From Nitrosospira briensis C-128 (lineage in GTDB: Bacteria; Pseudomonadota; Gammaproteobacteria; Burkholderiales; Nitrosomonadaceae), in the NCBI RefSeq assembly GCF_000619905.2, contig NZ_CP012371.1, positions 2,728,001 to 2,792,000 on the forward strand: a stretch of DNA of 64,000 nucleotides, read 5' to 3'. The position numbers were made by a program, and so were the translations under genes. The notes beneath the pieces are model-generated. The model searched no databases. It was not told the origin of the DNA and was given only the letters and a program-made list of their open reading frames with translations. Within the stretch, counting starts at the first letter, position 1; each line of letters opens with the position of its first letter. Shown in pieces: positions 18,440-26,117 of this stretch.

Positions 18440-19642
18440 TCAGGCAAAATGATATGCGCCCTCTTCTTTATATAAATTGATGAGTCGGCGGCCCACGGAA
18501 CTGATAAGCGACTCGTCTGTACCGTCAAGAATGCGTGACGTGCGTGCGATTCTATAAATACCGGAAAGCGGGGTCAGATCACTGATGCCTTCAGCACCGT
18601 GAATCTGTACCGCCGAGTCCGATGCGATGCACAAAGCTTGTGATGCTGCTATTTTGGCGACATTGATCTCGACATTATTTGAACGTTGGGCGTCGACGCC
18701 TCTCGCGGCGACCCGAATCAGTTCACGCGCACTCGCAATAGCCTGATACGCGTTGACAATATGTTGGCGCACCAGCTGTTTCTCAGGTAATCGAGCGGAT
18801 CTGCCACGCTCCGAATTGATTCGAGCCCCCATCAAATCGAAACATCGCTGTGCCAGCCCCACCCAGTTCATCGCACGAAGCAATCTGCCGATGCTCAGCC
18901 GCTGCCCCATTAATTCGATACCGCTGCCGCAGGCTCCCAACAGATTATGCTCAGGGACCTGTACGTCGCTAAAAGAAATCTCGCCTTGATCCAGAGAGCG
19001 GCCCATCATGGTGATCCTGCGTTCGATCCTGAATCCCGGCGAATCAGTCGGGACGATAATCATCGATAGCGCTTTGCCGAGTGCGATGTCTTCCCCGTCA
19101 GTACGTGCCAGCACAGTGATGAATGTCGCCCGGTCCGTATTGCTGACAAACCATTTTCTGCCATTGATAGTCCAGCTCCCGTTTGACAGATATGCGTATG
19201 TCGTTATCAGGCCGGGAAAGGACCCGCCATGCCCCGGTTCCGTCATGCCGTAACTGGGGACGGCTTTCCCGAGGGCCATGGGTTCGAGGAAGCGCTTGCA
19301 GACTTCATCGGTTCCGAATTTCAGGAGCATATGCGCATCAAGCGCGGAGTGGTTGCCGAAGATTGCCGGGGAGAATTCCGTTCGTCCCTCCTGTTCAGCA
19401 ACGATCAGGTAGTCTTCAAGTGAAGCTATTTTTCCACCATGCGAGAGCGGATAAAATAAACCCCATAGTCCGGCATGCCTTGCCTTTTCAGTCAGTTCCG
19501 ATTGCAGCCGGGTTGACCCTTCGCCATCTTGAGCCAATCGTGATTCGTTCGGGATAATCATTTCATCGACAAACTTTCTCACCTTGCTCGACAGCGCTCT
19601 CGCCGACTCCGTATGAGTTGATTTTTCACGTGCGCTCAACAT
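18440..19642 (-). CDS. Acyl-CoA dehydrogenase family flavoprotein
   Basis: 400 residues with the usual three parts: an N-terminal helical domain, a middle beta domain with YGMTEPGHGGS and WFVSNTDRATF, and a C-terminal helical domain with AIASARELIRVAARG and IHGAEGISDLTPLSGIYR. FAD-dependent oxidation of an acyl-CoA thioester is the family activity. It overlaps the preceding ligase gene by 7 bases, pointing to coupled translation and a shared pathway: activation of an acid, then desaturation or oxidation. The usual catalytic Glu was not pinned down by eye. Confidence 0.88.
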   Translation of the reverse strand: MLSAREKSTHTESARALSSKVRKFVDEMIIPNESRLAQDGEGSTRLQSELTEKARHAGLWGLFYPLSHGGKIASLEDYLIVAEQEGRTEFSPAIFGNHSALDAHMLLKFGTDEVCKRFLEPMALGKAVPSYGMTEPGHGGSFPGLITTYAYLSNGSWTINGRKWFVSNTDRATFITVLARTDGEDIALGKALSMIIVPTDSPGFRIERRITMMGRSLDQGEISFSDVQVPEHNLLGACGSGIELMGQRLSIGRLLRAMNWVGLAQRCFDLMGARINSERGRSARLPEKQLVRQHIVNAYQAIASARELIRVAARGVDAQRSNNVEINVAKIAASQALCIASDSAVQIHGAEGISDLTPLSGIYRIARTSRILDGTDESLISSVGRRLINLYKEEGAYHFA

Positions 19643-21309
19643 TGGTTCGTTCCATGAGTAACGCCCGGGTCAGCAATAGGCCGGGTAAATTCTATTTCCG
19701 CGGTCAACTGTTTTTTATCGATCTTTCCCGCTGGGCTGAGCGGTAACTGCCGGTAATAGCGCAAGTATTCCGGAAGCTTGGCGGTCTCCAGACCCTGGTT
19801 GCACAAGTAGCGGGTGAATTGCGACAGCGAGGGACGTTCTGCTCCATCCCGCAATGCGAGGCAGAGGCAAACGCGGTGCCCCAGGTCCGGATCGGCAACC
19901 GGTATACAGGCAGCGCTCACGACAGCCGGATGGGAAACGGCGATGTTTTCGATTTGTGCAGGACTGATATTGACGCCGCCGCGAATAATGATGTCTTTTT
20001 TACGCCCCGAAAGCACCAGATACCCGTCATCGTCAATAAGTCCCAGGTCTCCGGTATAAACCCATCCATCCTTGTCTCGATATAGGGCGTCCAGATCGGG
20101 AGCATTGACATATTGCATTGGGCTTATCGGCCCCCTGGCTGTGATTTCCCCCACGCAACCCTGCGGAACTTCCTGTTTCTGGTCATCCACTATCCGGATG
20201 GAACAAACGTCGGGTTGAGGCCGGCCCGCCTTGAAAAAAACGGTTTCCAGATCGTCATCAAGCGTGGTGTGGCAATTAACGCCGTCCGCTGAACCGTATA
20301 GGCTGATAAAACCACATCCAAACGCCTCGGTACAGCGGCGAATCGAGGCGGAATCGATTTTCGCGCCACCGCTGATGATGGCGATCAGGCTGGAAGTATC
20401 GGTTTTCGATAATGCCGGGTCGGCGGCGATGCGCTGAAACATTGTCGGAACCCCAAATATATAGGTAGGCTTCAGTTCCGCAATAGTTTGAATGGCAGCC
20501 GCGACATCGAATTGCCGCATGACGACAACGGATCCGCCAAGCCAGGATAAAATACCGAATGTCGCGGTTGAACCAAATGCCGTGCCTAGCGGCATCAGGT
20601 AAAGGCCTCTGAAAGAACTGCCGTCAGGATGTATGTGTTGTAGAAAGCGTCCTCGTCCACCAGCCAGCGCGTTGTGAGAATAAGCAATCCATTTTGGCTC
20701 GGATTCCGTCCCGGATGAGATCAGGAAGCGAACGGGCGAATCGGGGGAAATCGTCGGCAACTTATCAGTTTCAATGGGCTCGGCTAGAAATAGATCATCC
20801 AGCGTGTGCCAGCCTTCCCGGGTGACTTTACCGTCAACGATGAGAATACGAAGTGACAGCAGGGTGGGGCGCAGCGATTCGATAAGTTCGCACAGGTCGA
20901 TCTTGGCATATTGCCCTTCGATAATAATTACACGTGCATCACACCTTCTCAGCAAAGACTGGATATCGAGGCGACCGCGACCGAGCGGGAAGGGCGCTAC
21001 GATCGCACCCAGCGCGGCAGCGGCGAGATCGATGGCACAGCTATGCCAGGTGTTGTGGAGCTGGTACGCAACGACATCTCCGGGAACGATTCCGAGCGCC
21101 TTGAAACTTGCAGCAAGGCGAAGCACCTTGTTCGATAACCCTTCGTATGTGATGGTGTGGTCGAGGGACATCACCGCCGGGGTGTCGGGATGCTGCCTCA
21201 CATGCTCGCGGAACAACTCGTACAACGATTTATTGGGATAGGTTCCATTCCGGGCCCACAGGCTGCGAACCTCGGCAGGAACCAGATCCGTGATCCCGGA
21301 ATGGTTCAT
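19636..21309 (-). CDS. Acyl-adenylating ligase (acyl-CoA synthetase / AMP-ligase)
   Basis: 557 residues, ANL superfamily. ATP-binding loop FLISSGTESEPKWIAYSH, A5-like GFISLYGSADGVNCH, A7 VYTGDLGLIDDDGYL, A8 GRKKDIIIRGGVNISP and the catalytic Lys in SPAGKIDKKQL are all present. It should activate a carboxylic acid as the adenylate, then load CoA or pass it to the sulfur carrier. Its ATG overlaps the stop of the CaiB-like gene (ATGA), so translation is coupled. In thioquinolobactin-type pathways an AMP-ligase activates the acid that receives sulfur. Confidence 0.9.
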   Translation of the reverse strand: MNHSGITDLVPAEVRSLWARNGTYPNKSLYELFREHVRQHPDTPAVMSLDHTITYEGLSNKVLRLAASFKALGIVPGDVVAYQLHNTWHSCAIDLAAAALGAIVAPFPLGRGRLDIQSLLRRCDARVIIIEGQYAKIDLCELIESLRPTLLSLRILIVDGKVTREGWHTLDDLFLAEPIETDKLPTISPDSPVRFLISSGTESEPKWIAYSHNALAGGRGRFLQHIHPDGSSFRGLYLMPLGTAFGSTATFGILSWLGGSVVVMRQFDVAAAIQTIAELKPTYIFGVPTMFQRIAADPALSKTDTSSLIAIISGGAKIDSASIRRCTEAFGCGFISLYGSADGVNCHTTLDDDLETVFFKAGRPQPDVCSIRIVDDQKQEVPQGCVGEITARGPISPMQYVNAPDLDALYRDKDGWVYTGDLGLIDDDGYLVLSGRKKDIIIRGGVNISPAQIENIAVSHPAVVSAACIPVADPDLGHRVCLCLALRDGAERPSLSQFTRYLCNQGLETAKLPEYLRYYRQLPLSPAGKIDKKQLTAEIEFTRPIADPGVTHGTNQC

Positions 21310-23207
21310 TTGAAGCTCCAGGGGGAGTTGACTTTCGTATAAGCACCGGGGGTCAGGGTCGACTGCAGATGTGCCATGGTTTGCAGGTCTGCAAGGTCTT
21401 CAATGACAACGGCTGAGGGGACGCCTGCATGTTCAAGGATACCTGCCCACTCATCCGCCGTTCTTGAAAGGAACCAGTCGCTCAAGCAATCCTGAAAATT
21501 GTCTTCTTCAATAACGATAGCGGCACCCAGGGCTTCGGCTAATCGCACCGCAGTCTTTAAATCGCGACATTCAACCGCAATTTCCCCCCGTTTAGTGGCA
21601 TAGATGGCGTCAATAATGCTTTTTGAAGCTGGACCGGAGTTCGGCAACGCATATAGGCGCTGAAAATCATCCGCACACAGAAGCGTTGCCGCGCTCATTA
21701 ACGATGACGTGACCTTCGCGCTCATATTATTCATACATCGATTGAGCAGCGCGATAGTGATCCCTTGTGCTGCAACAACGCCTCCGAGCACATCGAGTAT
21801 CGTAAATAAGGACCCGCCACGCGTATCGGAGGTTTCCGCGATCTTTTTGGCAATCCCGGAGTAGGCTTGCGCCATGAAGTCTGTGCCGGGCATCTGGCTG
21901 GAGGGAGAATGTGTCGCGCTGTCCGTTGCCCAACCGCCGGCATAGGCGTAAATCAGGGATGGATTGGTTGCAGCCAGATCTTCATGGTCGAGATTTAACA
22001 GTACCGCTTTGCCAGGTGCCCAGTTATGCAGAAAGACGTCGGCACGTTGCACCAGTTCCTTGACTTCTGTTTGTCCCGCCAGGGATTTGATATCGACTTC
22101 TCGAATAGTTTTAAAACGGTTGAGCGCATCGAATCGTGCTGAACAATCACCTGCCATTGGTGGCATGCCTCGCAGAGGGTCTCCGCCCGGTGGCTCTATC
22201 CGGATGACCTCCGCGCCCAGCAGCGCCAGCAGGTGCCCGGCAAGAGGGCCCTGGATCCGCCGGCACGATTCGATGACGGTGAGCCCGCTTAACGGTAAAT
22301 TACCCGTGGAACGACTTGACCATCCGTCCCATCCGTTCTTGAGACGCGTCTCGAAAAGGAACTCCCACGGGCCTTGAAGCCATACATGCCGGCTGTCTTC
22401 GTCCTGGGCTCTGTCATTTATGGATCGCACGGGACAAATAGCCATACCGGTTCTGGCACATATCTGGGAGATGCGGTGATACGTAATGTTTGATATAGCG
22501 TTGAATAACTCATCAGGCAGAGGGGAAATGGCTTTGGCATATCGCAGCAAAAAAGCAGTCCATCCTTTGCCGGCGACTGTTGAACTTACACCGATCTCGG
22601 ACCAGAATTTTTGCCAAGGCCCGGCGTCAAGTGTTTCAAGTTCAAAGATGACGCCATCCAGCGAAATGAAAGGGAGACAGGCCGACTGTGGGACATGGCT
22701 TGGCCTTGGGCTCTCGTGAGACTCTGAAGCCGTTGCACCCGCGATATATTGCCCCATGCTTAACAGGGCTGCGGACGCCATCGAGACGTCACTGTTCGAT
22801 ACCGAAAGGCCGCGTAGTTGGCCAATGGAAGCGCTAATCCCGCCCTGAAGCGCCAAAGCGGCGGTCAGGGTGGAAATGTAATTCAACCCCAGCGGTTGGG
22901 ATCCACCGCTGGCCCGCCCATGGACGGACATCAATCCGCAAGCTGCCTGCATTATATTTTCTGTCACAGAAGCTTGTTTGGAGCTATCACCCCATCTGGT
23001 TACATTACATGTTATGGGTGTGGTATGCGGAGTCTTGAATTCAAAAGAAAGCGCTGCATTGTTCGAGCAATTTTCGGTTGTCTCGATTTTCATGCCCAGC
23101 GCACCGGACTGGTAAAGAAGTGAGGACGCTATCTCGGCAAAATCCGGGGCAGCGCTTTTTAGCGGGCCCGTTATTGCACAACTGGTTAATGGGCGATTCA
23201 TACTCAT
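21306..23207 (-). CDS. CaiB/BaiF-type (class III) CoA-transferase, two-part protein
   Basis: 633 residues, longer than the usual 380-430. The C-terminal part (from about residue 300) is a recognisable class III CoA-transferase: LSGLTVIESCRRIQGPLAGHLLALLGAEVIRIEPPGGDPLRG, DVFLHNWAPGKAVLL and GTDFMAQAYSGIAKKIAE, which should contain the catalytic Asp. The N-terminal 300 residues resemble a second, degenerate CaiB-like unit. It starts 25 bases after the sulfur-carrier gene and overlaps the ligase. It may move CoA between acids, or have been recruited to act on the thiocarboxylate intermediate; this is inference. Confidence 0.8.
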   Translation of the reverse strand: MSMNRPLTSCAITGPLKSAAPDFAEIASSLLYQSGALGMKIETTENCSNNAALSFEFKTPHTTPITCNVTRWGDSSKQASVTENIMQAACGLMSVHGRASGGSQPLGLNYISTLTAALALQGGISASIGQLRGLSVSNSDVSMASAALLSMGQYIAGATASESHESPRPSHVPQSACLPFISLDGVIFELETLDAGPWQKFWSEIGVSSTVAGKGWTAFLLRYAKAISPLPDELFNAISNITYHRISQICARTGMAICPVRSINDRAQDEDSRHVWLQGPWEFLFETRLKNGWDGWSSRSTGNLPLSGLTVIESCRRIQGPLAGHLLALLGAEVIRIEPPGGDPLRGMPPMAGDCSARFDALNRFKTIREVDIKSLAGQTEVKELVQRADVFLHNWAPGKAVLLNLDHEDLAATNPSLIYAYAGGWATDSATHSPSSQMPGTDFMAQAYSGIAKKIAETSDTRGGSLFTILDVLGGVVAAQGITIALLNRCMNNMSAKVTSSLMSAATLLCADDFQRLYALPNSGPASKSIIDAIYATKRGEIAVECRDLKTAVRLAEALGAAIVIEEDNFQDCLSDWFLSRTADEWAGILEHAGVPSAVVIEDLADLQTMAHLQSTLTPGAYTKVNSPWSFK

Positions 23208-23232
23208 TCCTCATGTGTGGAGCAAGGCCGGT

Positions 23233-23508
23233 TCAGCACCCACCGGCAACCGCAGGCAAAATGGTTAACGAGTCGCCGTCGCTCAGGCTGGTTGAAAGGC
23301 CGTTGGCAAAACGAATGTCATCGTCGTTCACGTATATATTGATGAAGCGGTGTGCCTTTCCTCCGGCGATCAGTTTCTCTTTGACGCCGGGATACCGCTG
23401 CTCCATATGTTCGATAACTTCGAGTACGCTGAAACCGGTAATTGTGAGACGTTTTTGATTGTCGGTAAGTGGCCTTAATATGGTTGGGATATTTACGGTG
23501 ATTTGCAT
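23233..23508 (-). CDS. ThiS/MoaD-like sulfur carrier protein with Gly-Gly-Cys tail
   Basis: 91 residues with the beta-grasp pattern of MoaD/CysO: MQITVNIPTILRPLT, a central helix SVLEVIEHMEQRYPG, IYVNDDDIRFANGL and LSDGDSLTILPAVAGGC. Sulfur carriers need a bare Gly-Gly end for adenylation and thiocarboxylation. Here one Cys follows the Gly-Gly at residues 89-91, so a protease is needed first. The JAMM genes next door are the obvious candidates. The ribosome site AAAGGA lies upstream of the ATG. A short inverted-repeat element separates it from the JAMM genes. Confidence 0.88.
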   Translation of the reverse strand: MQITVNIPTILRPLTDNQKRLTITGFSVLEVIEHMEQRYPGVKEKLIAGGKAHRFINIYVNDDDIRFANGLSTSLSDGDSLTILPAVAGGC

Positions 23509-23613
23509 GCTTTTTCCTTTTTCTGATTTTATGATTTTGAAGAAACGGCAATTGGATGTGGTGCGGCTGGATGTTGCCTTTCAGCATTGAAATTAAAGCG
23601 TATTGCGGAACTT

Positions 23614-23714
23614 GGCAGCCTGTCGGACTTAAAGTAAATCGGCTGCAAAAGCGTCTGGGCGGTTTATATTTCGCCGCTTTTTCGTTGCGATTCTTTCAAG
23701 TCCGACAGGCTGCC
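23614..23714 (-). repeat. Interspersed inverted-repeat element, copy B
   Basis: 101 bp with perfect 17-base terminal inverted repeats, GGCAGCCTGTCGGACTT at 23614-23630 and its complement at 23698-23714. In reverse orientation it matches copies C and D. Compared with D it lacks the segment between two direct CGAAAAAG repeats, as expected from a deletion between them. It sits between the sulfur-carrier and JAMM genes. Confidence 0.85.
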
Positions 23715-23725
23715 AGGCAGGTTGC

Positions 23726-24169
23726 TCAAGCCACCATTGCCAGTTCCCATTCCGATTTATATGAATCCAGCATTCTGACCCGCTCCTCGGTCACCATGCC
23801 GTCACAAATCCGGAAACTGCGAATTTCGTCCCCGTAAATGGGATTTGTTGGAATGATGACGTAATGGGACCGAAGTTCGGCTGCAAACTTGACGTCGGTT
23901 CGGCTTGGATAGGCCTGCGTATCAGTGTGGGAGTGATAGATAACGATAGGTTCTTCGTCCCGCGCCTCCATTTCTCTCCAGACCTGCAATTGCTGATTGG
24001 GGTCGAACTTGAAAAATACCGCCGACCGAGCCGCGTTACGCATCGGGATCAGGCGCAATGGAAGATTGCATCCCTGGGGACCAGCGATGATTCCACAGGT
24101 CTCGATGGGGTGATCTTTATGTGCTTGAGCAATCATTGCCTCAACGAGTTTGGTGTGTATGGTCAGCAT
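23726..24169 (-). CDS. JAMM/MPN+ metalloprotease, copy 1 (downstream copy)
   Basis: 147 residues of the JAB/JAMM zinc protease family. Glu23 and the motif H79-S-H81-x7-S89-x2-D92 match the JAMM signature exactly, so it should be catalytically active. Bacterial relatives either trim extra residues from a sulfur carrier's C-terminus (QbsD for thioquinolobactin) or release an amino acid from it (Mec with CysO). With the neighbouring carrier ending in Gly-Gly-Cys, trimming of the Cys is the likely job. The protein is identical to copy 2. Ribosome site GGAGG lies 10 bases before the ATG. Confidence 0.9.
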   Translation of the reverse strand: MLTIHTKLVEAMIAQAHKDHPIETCGIIAGPQGCNLPLRLIPMRNAARSAVFFKFDPNQQLQVWREMEARDEEPIVIYHSHTDTQAYPSRTDVKFAAELRSHYVIIPTNPIYGDEIRSFRICDGMVTEERVRMLDSYKSEWELAMVA

Positions 24170-24256
24170 ATTTTTTTAACCTCCATGACATTGTTTATTC
24201 AGGCAGCGGGAAAACACGAGGATTGGTTATTCCAGGCAGGCTGCCAGGCAGGTTGC

Positions 24257-24700
24257 TCAAGCCACCATTGCCAGTTCCCATTCCGATTTATATGAATCCA
24301 GCATTCTGACCCGCTCCTCGGTCACCATGCCGTCACAAATCCGGAAACTGCGAATTTCGTCCCCGTAAATGGGATTTGTTGGAATGATGACGTAATGGGA
24401 CCGAAGTTCGGCTGCAAACTTGACGTCGGTTCGGCTTGGATAGGCCTGCGTATCAGTGTGGGAGTGATAGATAACGATAGGTTCTTCGTCCCGCGCCTCC
24501 ATTTCTCTCCAGACCTGCAATTGCTGATTGGGGTCGAACTTGAAAAATACCGCCGACCGAGCCGCGTTACGCATCGGGATCAGGCGCAATGGAAGATTGC
24601 ATCCCTGGGGACCAGCGATGATTCCACAGGTCTCGATGGGGTGATCTTTATGTGCTTGAGCAATCATTGCCTCAACGAGTTTGGTGTGTATGGTCAGCAT
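24257..24700 (-). CDS. JAMM/MPN+ metalloprotease, copy 2 (upstream copy)
   Basis: Identical in all 147 residues to the copy at 23726-24169, with the same upstream ribosome site, as part of the perfect tandem repeat. It lies closer to the ThiF-rhodanese gene. Identity shows the duplication is recent or kept uniform by recombination. Either copy would suffice for the activity, so the second may raise dosage or be a transient state. An assembly artefact is also possible. Confidence 0.9.
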   Translation of the reverse strand: MLTIHTKLVEAMIAQAHKDHPIETCGIIAGPQGCNLPLRLIPMRNAARSAVFFKFDPNQQLQVWREMEARDEEPIVIYHSHTDTQAYPSRTDVKFAAELRSHYVIIPTNPIYGDEIRSFRICDGMVTEERVRMLDSYKSEWELAMVA

Positions 24701-24867
24701 ATTTTTTTAACCTCCATGACATTGTTTATTCAGGCAGCGGGAAAACACGAGGATTGGTTATTCCAGGCTTGGGCCCGAAATCCGGTCTAAAACCAATAAC
24801 GATTTGTTTTGTTTATGGTTTGGATACCAGCCTGGGGTAGCGGTCAGCCCCTCTGCTGGCCGCTCGG

Positions 24868-26040
24868 CTAATAACTGGGCAACGACTGATCGACGTCCCT
24901 GATCCACGCTAGAATTCCACCGTCCAGGCTTTTGACGTTGGTGAAGCCTTGCTTTTTCATCTCCACGAGAACATCTCTCGAACGGATGCCCATTTTGCAA
25001 TGCACTACGATGAAATCCTCTTTGTTGAGCTGAGATAAAACCTCTTCGGTCATGATTTTATTTTTGGGAATGTGGTTGGCGCCTTTTATGCGGACAATGT
25101 TCCATTCTTCGATTCCACGAACATCGATGAGCCGCATATCCTTACCGCTGTCCTGCATCTTCTTGAGTTCCAGCGGACTGATTATGAAGGGGTTCGTCAT
25201 GTTTTCCGTGGCTACCGGCTTCACTCCGCAAAATTCCTGGTAATCCATTAATCCGGTTATAGGCGTTCTCGCAGGTGCGCGCTGCAAGGGAATAAACCTG
25301 TATGTCATGTCCAGGGCGTCATAGACAGCGAGTCTTCCAAGCAGGGTTTCGCCTAAGCCGGTGATCAATTTAATGGCTTCTGTCGCCATGATCGCGCCGA
25401 TCGAGGCACAGAGAATGCCTAACACGCCACCTTCGGCACATGAGGGCGCCATCTCCGATGGGGGTGGCTCGGGGTACAGATCACGATAGTTCAAGCCCAC
25501 TCCATCCGGCGCATCCTCCCAGAAGACGGAGGCCTGTCCTTCGAATCGAAAAATGGATCCCCATACATATGGTTTTTTCGCAAGCACGCAGGCATCGTTG
25601 ACAAGATACCGGGTAGAAAAATTATCCGTCCCATCTACAACCAGGTCGTACCCTGAAATTATCTCAACGGCATTTGTCACTTCAAGGCGTTCGTTATGGA
25701 GCTGGACATGAATATGGGGGTTTAACTCGTTAACCGAGTCTTTCGCACTCCTGGACTTGAGCCTGCCGATATCCGATTGCCCATGAATGATTTGCCTTTG
25801 CAAATTGGATTCGTCGACGACATCGAAGTCGATGATTCCCAGTGTTCCGACGCCGGCTGCCGCGAGATACAGCAGCACGGGTGACCCTAAACCACCGGCA
25901 CCTATCACTAAAACTTTACTGTTCTTGAGGCGTTTTTGTCCTTCCACGCCGACATCTGGGATCAGCAGATGGCGGCTGTACCGTGAAACTTCATCTCTGG
26001 TTAATTCTTCCGAAGGGTGTACTAATGGTAGTAATTGCAT
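24868..26040 (-). CDS. MoeZ-type ThiF/E1-like adenylyltransferase with C-terminal rhodanese domain
   Basis: 390 residues from ATG 26040, which has GTGGAGG upstream; an ATG at 26094 is less likely. The N-terminal E1-like domain has the nucleotide loop GAGGLG (residues 47-52), DGTDNFSTRY, and a Cys in PSCAEGG near residue 200. The C-terminal rhodanese domain has its active Cys at residue 348 in HCKMGIRSRD. There is no CxxC zinc pair, as in mycobacterial MoeZ. It should adenylate the trimmed carrier and transfer sulfur to make the thiocarboxylate. It is adjacent to the JAMM genes. Confidence 0.92.
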   Translation of the reverse strand: MQLLPLVHPSEELTRDEVSRYSRHLLIPDVGVEGQKRLKNSKVLVIGAGGLGSPVLLYLAAAGVGTLGIIDFDVVDESNLQRQIIHGQSDIGRLKSRSAKDSVNELNPHIHVQLHNERLEVTNAVEIISGYDLVVDGTDNFSTRYLVNDACVLAKKPYVWGSIFRFEGQASVFWEDAPDGVGLNYRDLYPEPPPSEMAPSCAEGGVLGILCASIGAIMATEAIKLITGLGETLLGRLAVYDALDMTYRFIPLQRAPARTPITGLMDYQEFCGVKPVATENMTNPFIISPLELKKMQDSGKDMRLIDVRGIEEWNIVRIKGANHIPKNKIMTEEVLSQLNKEDFIVVHCKMGIRSRDVLVEMKKQGFTNVKSLDGGILAWIRDVDQSLPSY

Positions 26041-26117
26041 AAAAACCTCCACGTTTAATTCACGAAGCTCATCACCAACATTCGACAGGTTCAACAGGAA
26101 TCCATTACTCTTGCCAT

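Larger units (their letters stand above)
23706..24767. repeat. Perfect tandem duplication, 2 x 531 bp
   Basis: Unit 1 is 23706-24236 and unit 2 is 24237-24767, with no difference seen. Each unit carries a whole JAMM gene with its own ribosome site and upstream sequence. The left boundary lies inside the right terminal repeat of element B, whose last bases (CAGGCTGCC) begin both units. The right boundary is at TTCCAGG, followed by CTTGGG outside the repeat. Only one base of overlap is seen at the junction. Confidence 0.93.

Noticed and set aside
23233-23508. Molybdopterin-synthesis MoaD
   Set aside because: No moa genes are nearby, the tail has an extra Cys, and the neighbours are ligase, CoA-transferase and JAMM genes.
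23726-24700. Two JAMM genes as diverged paralogues with separate roles
   Set aside because: The proteins and the whole 531-bp units are identical, so no divergence exists to support separate roles.
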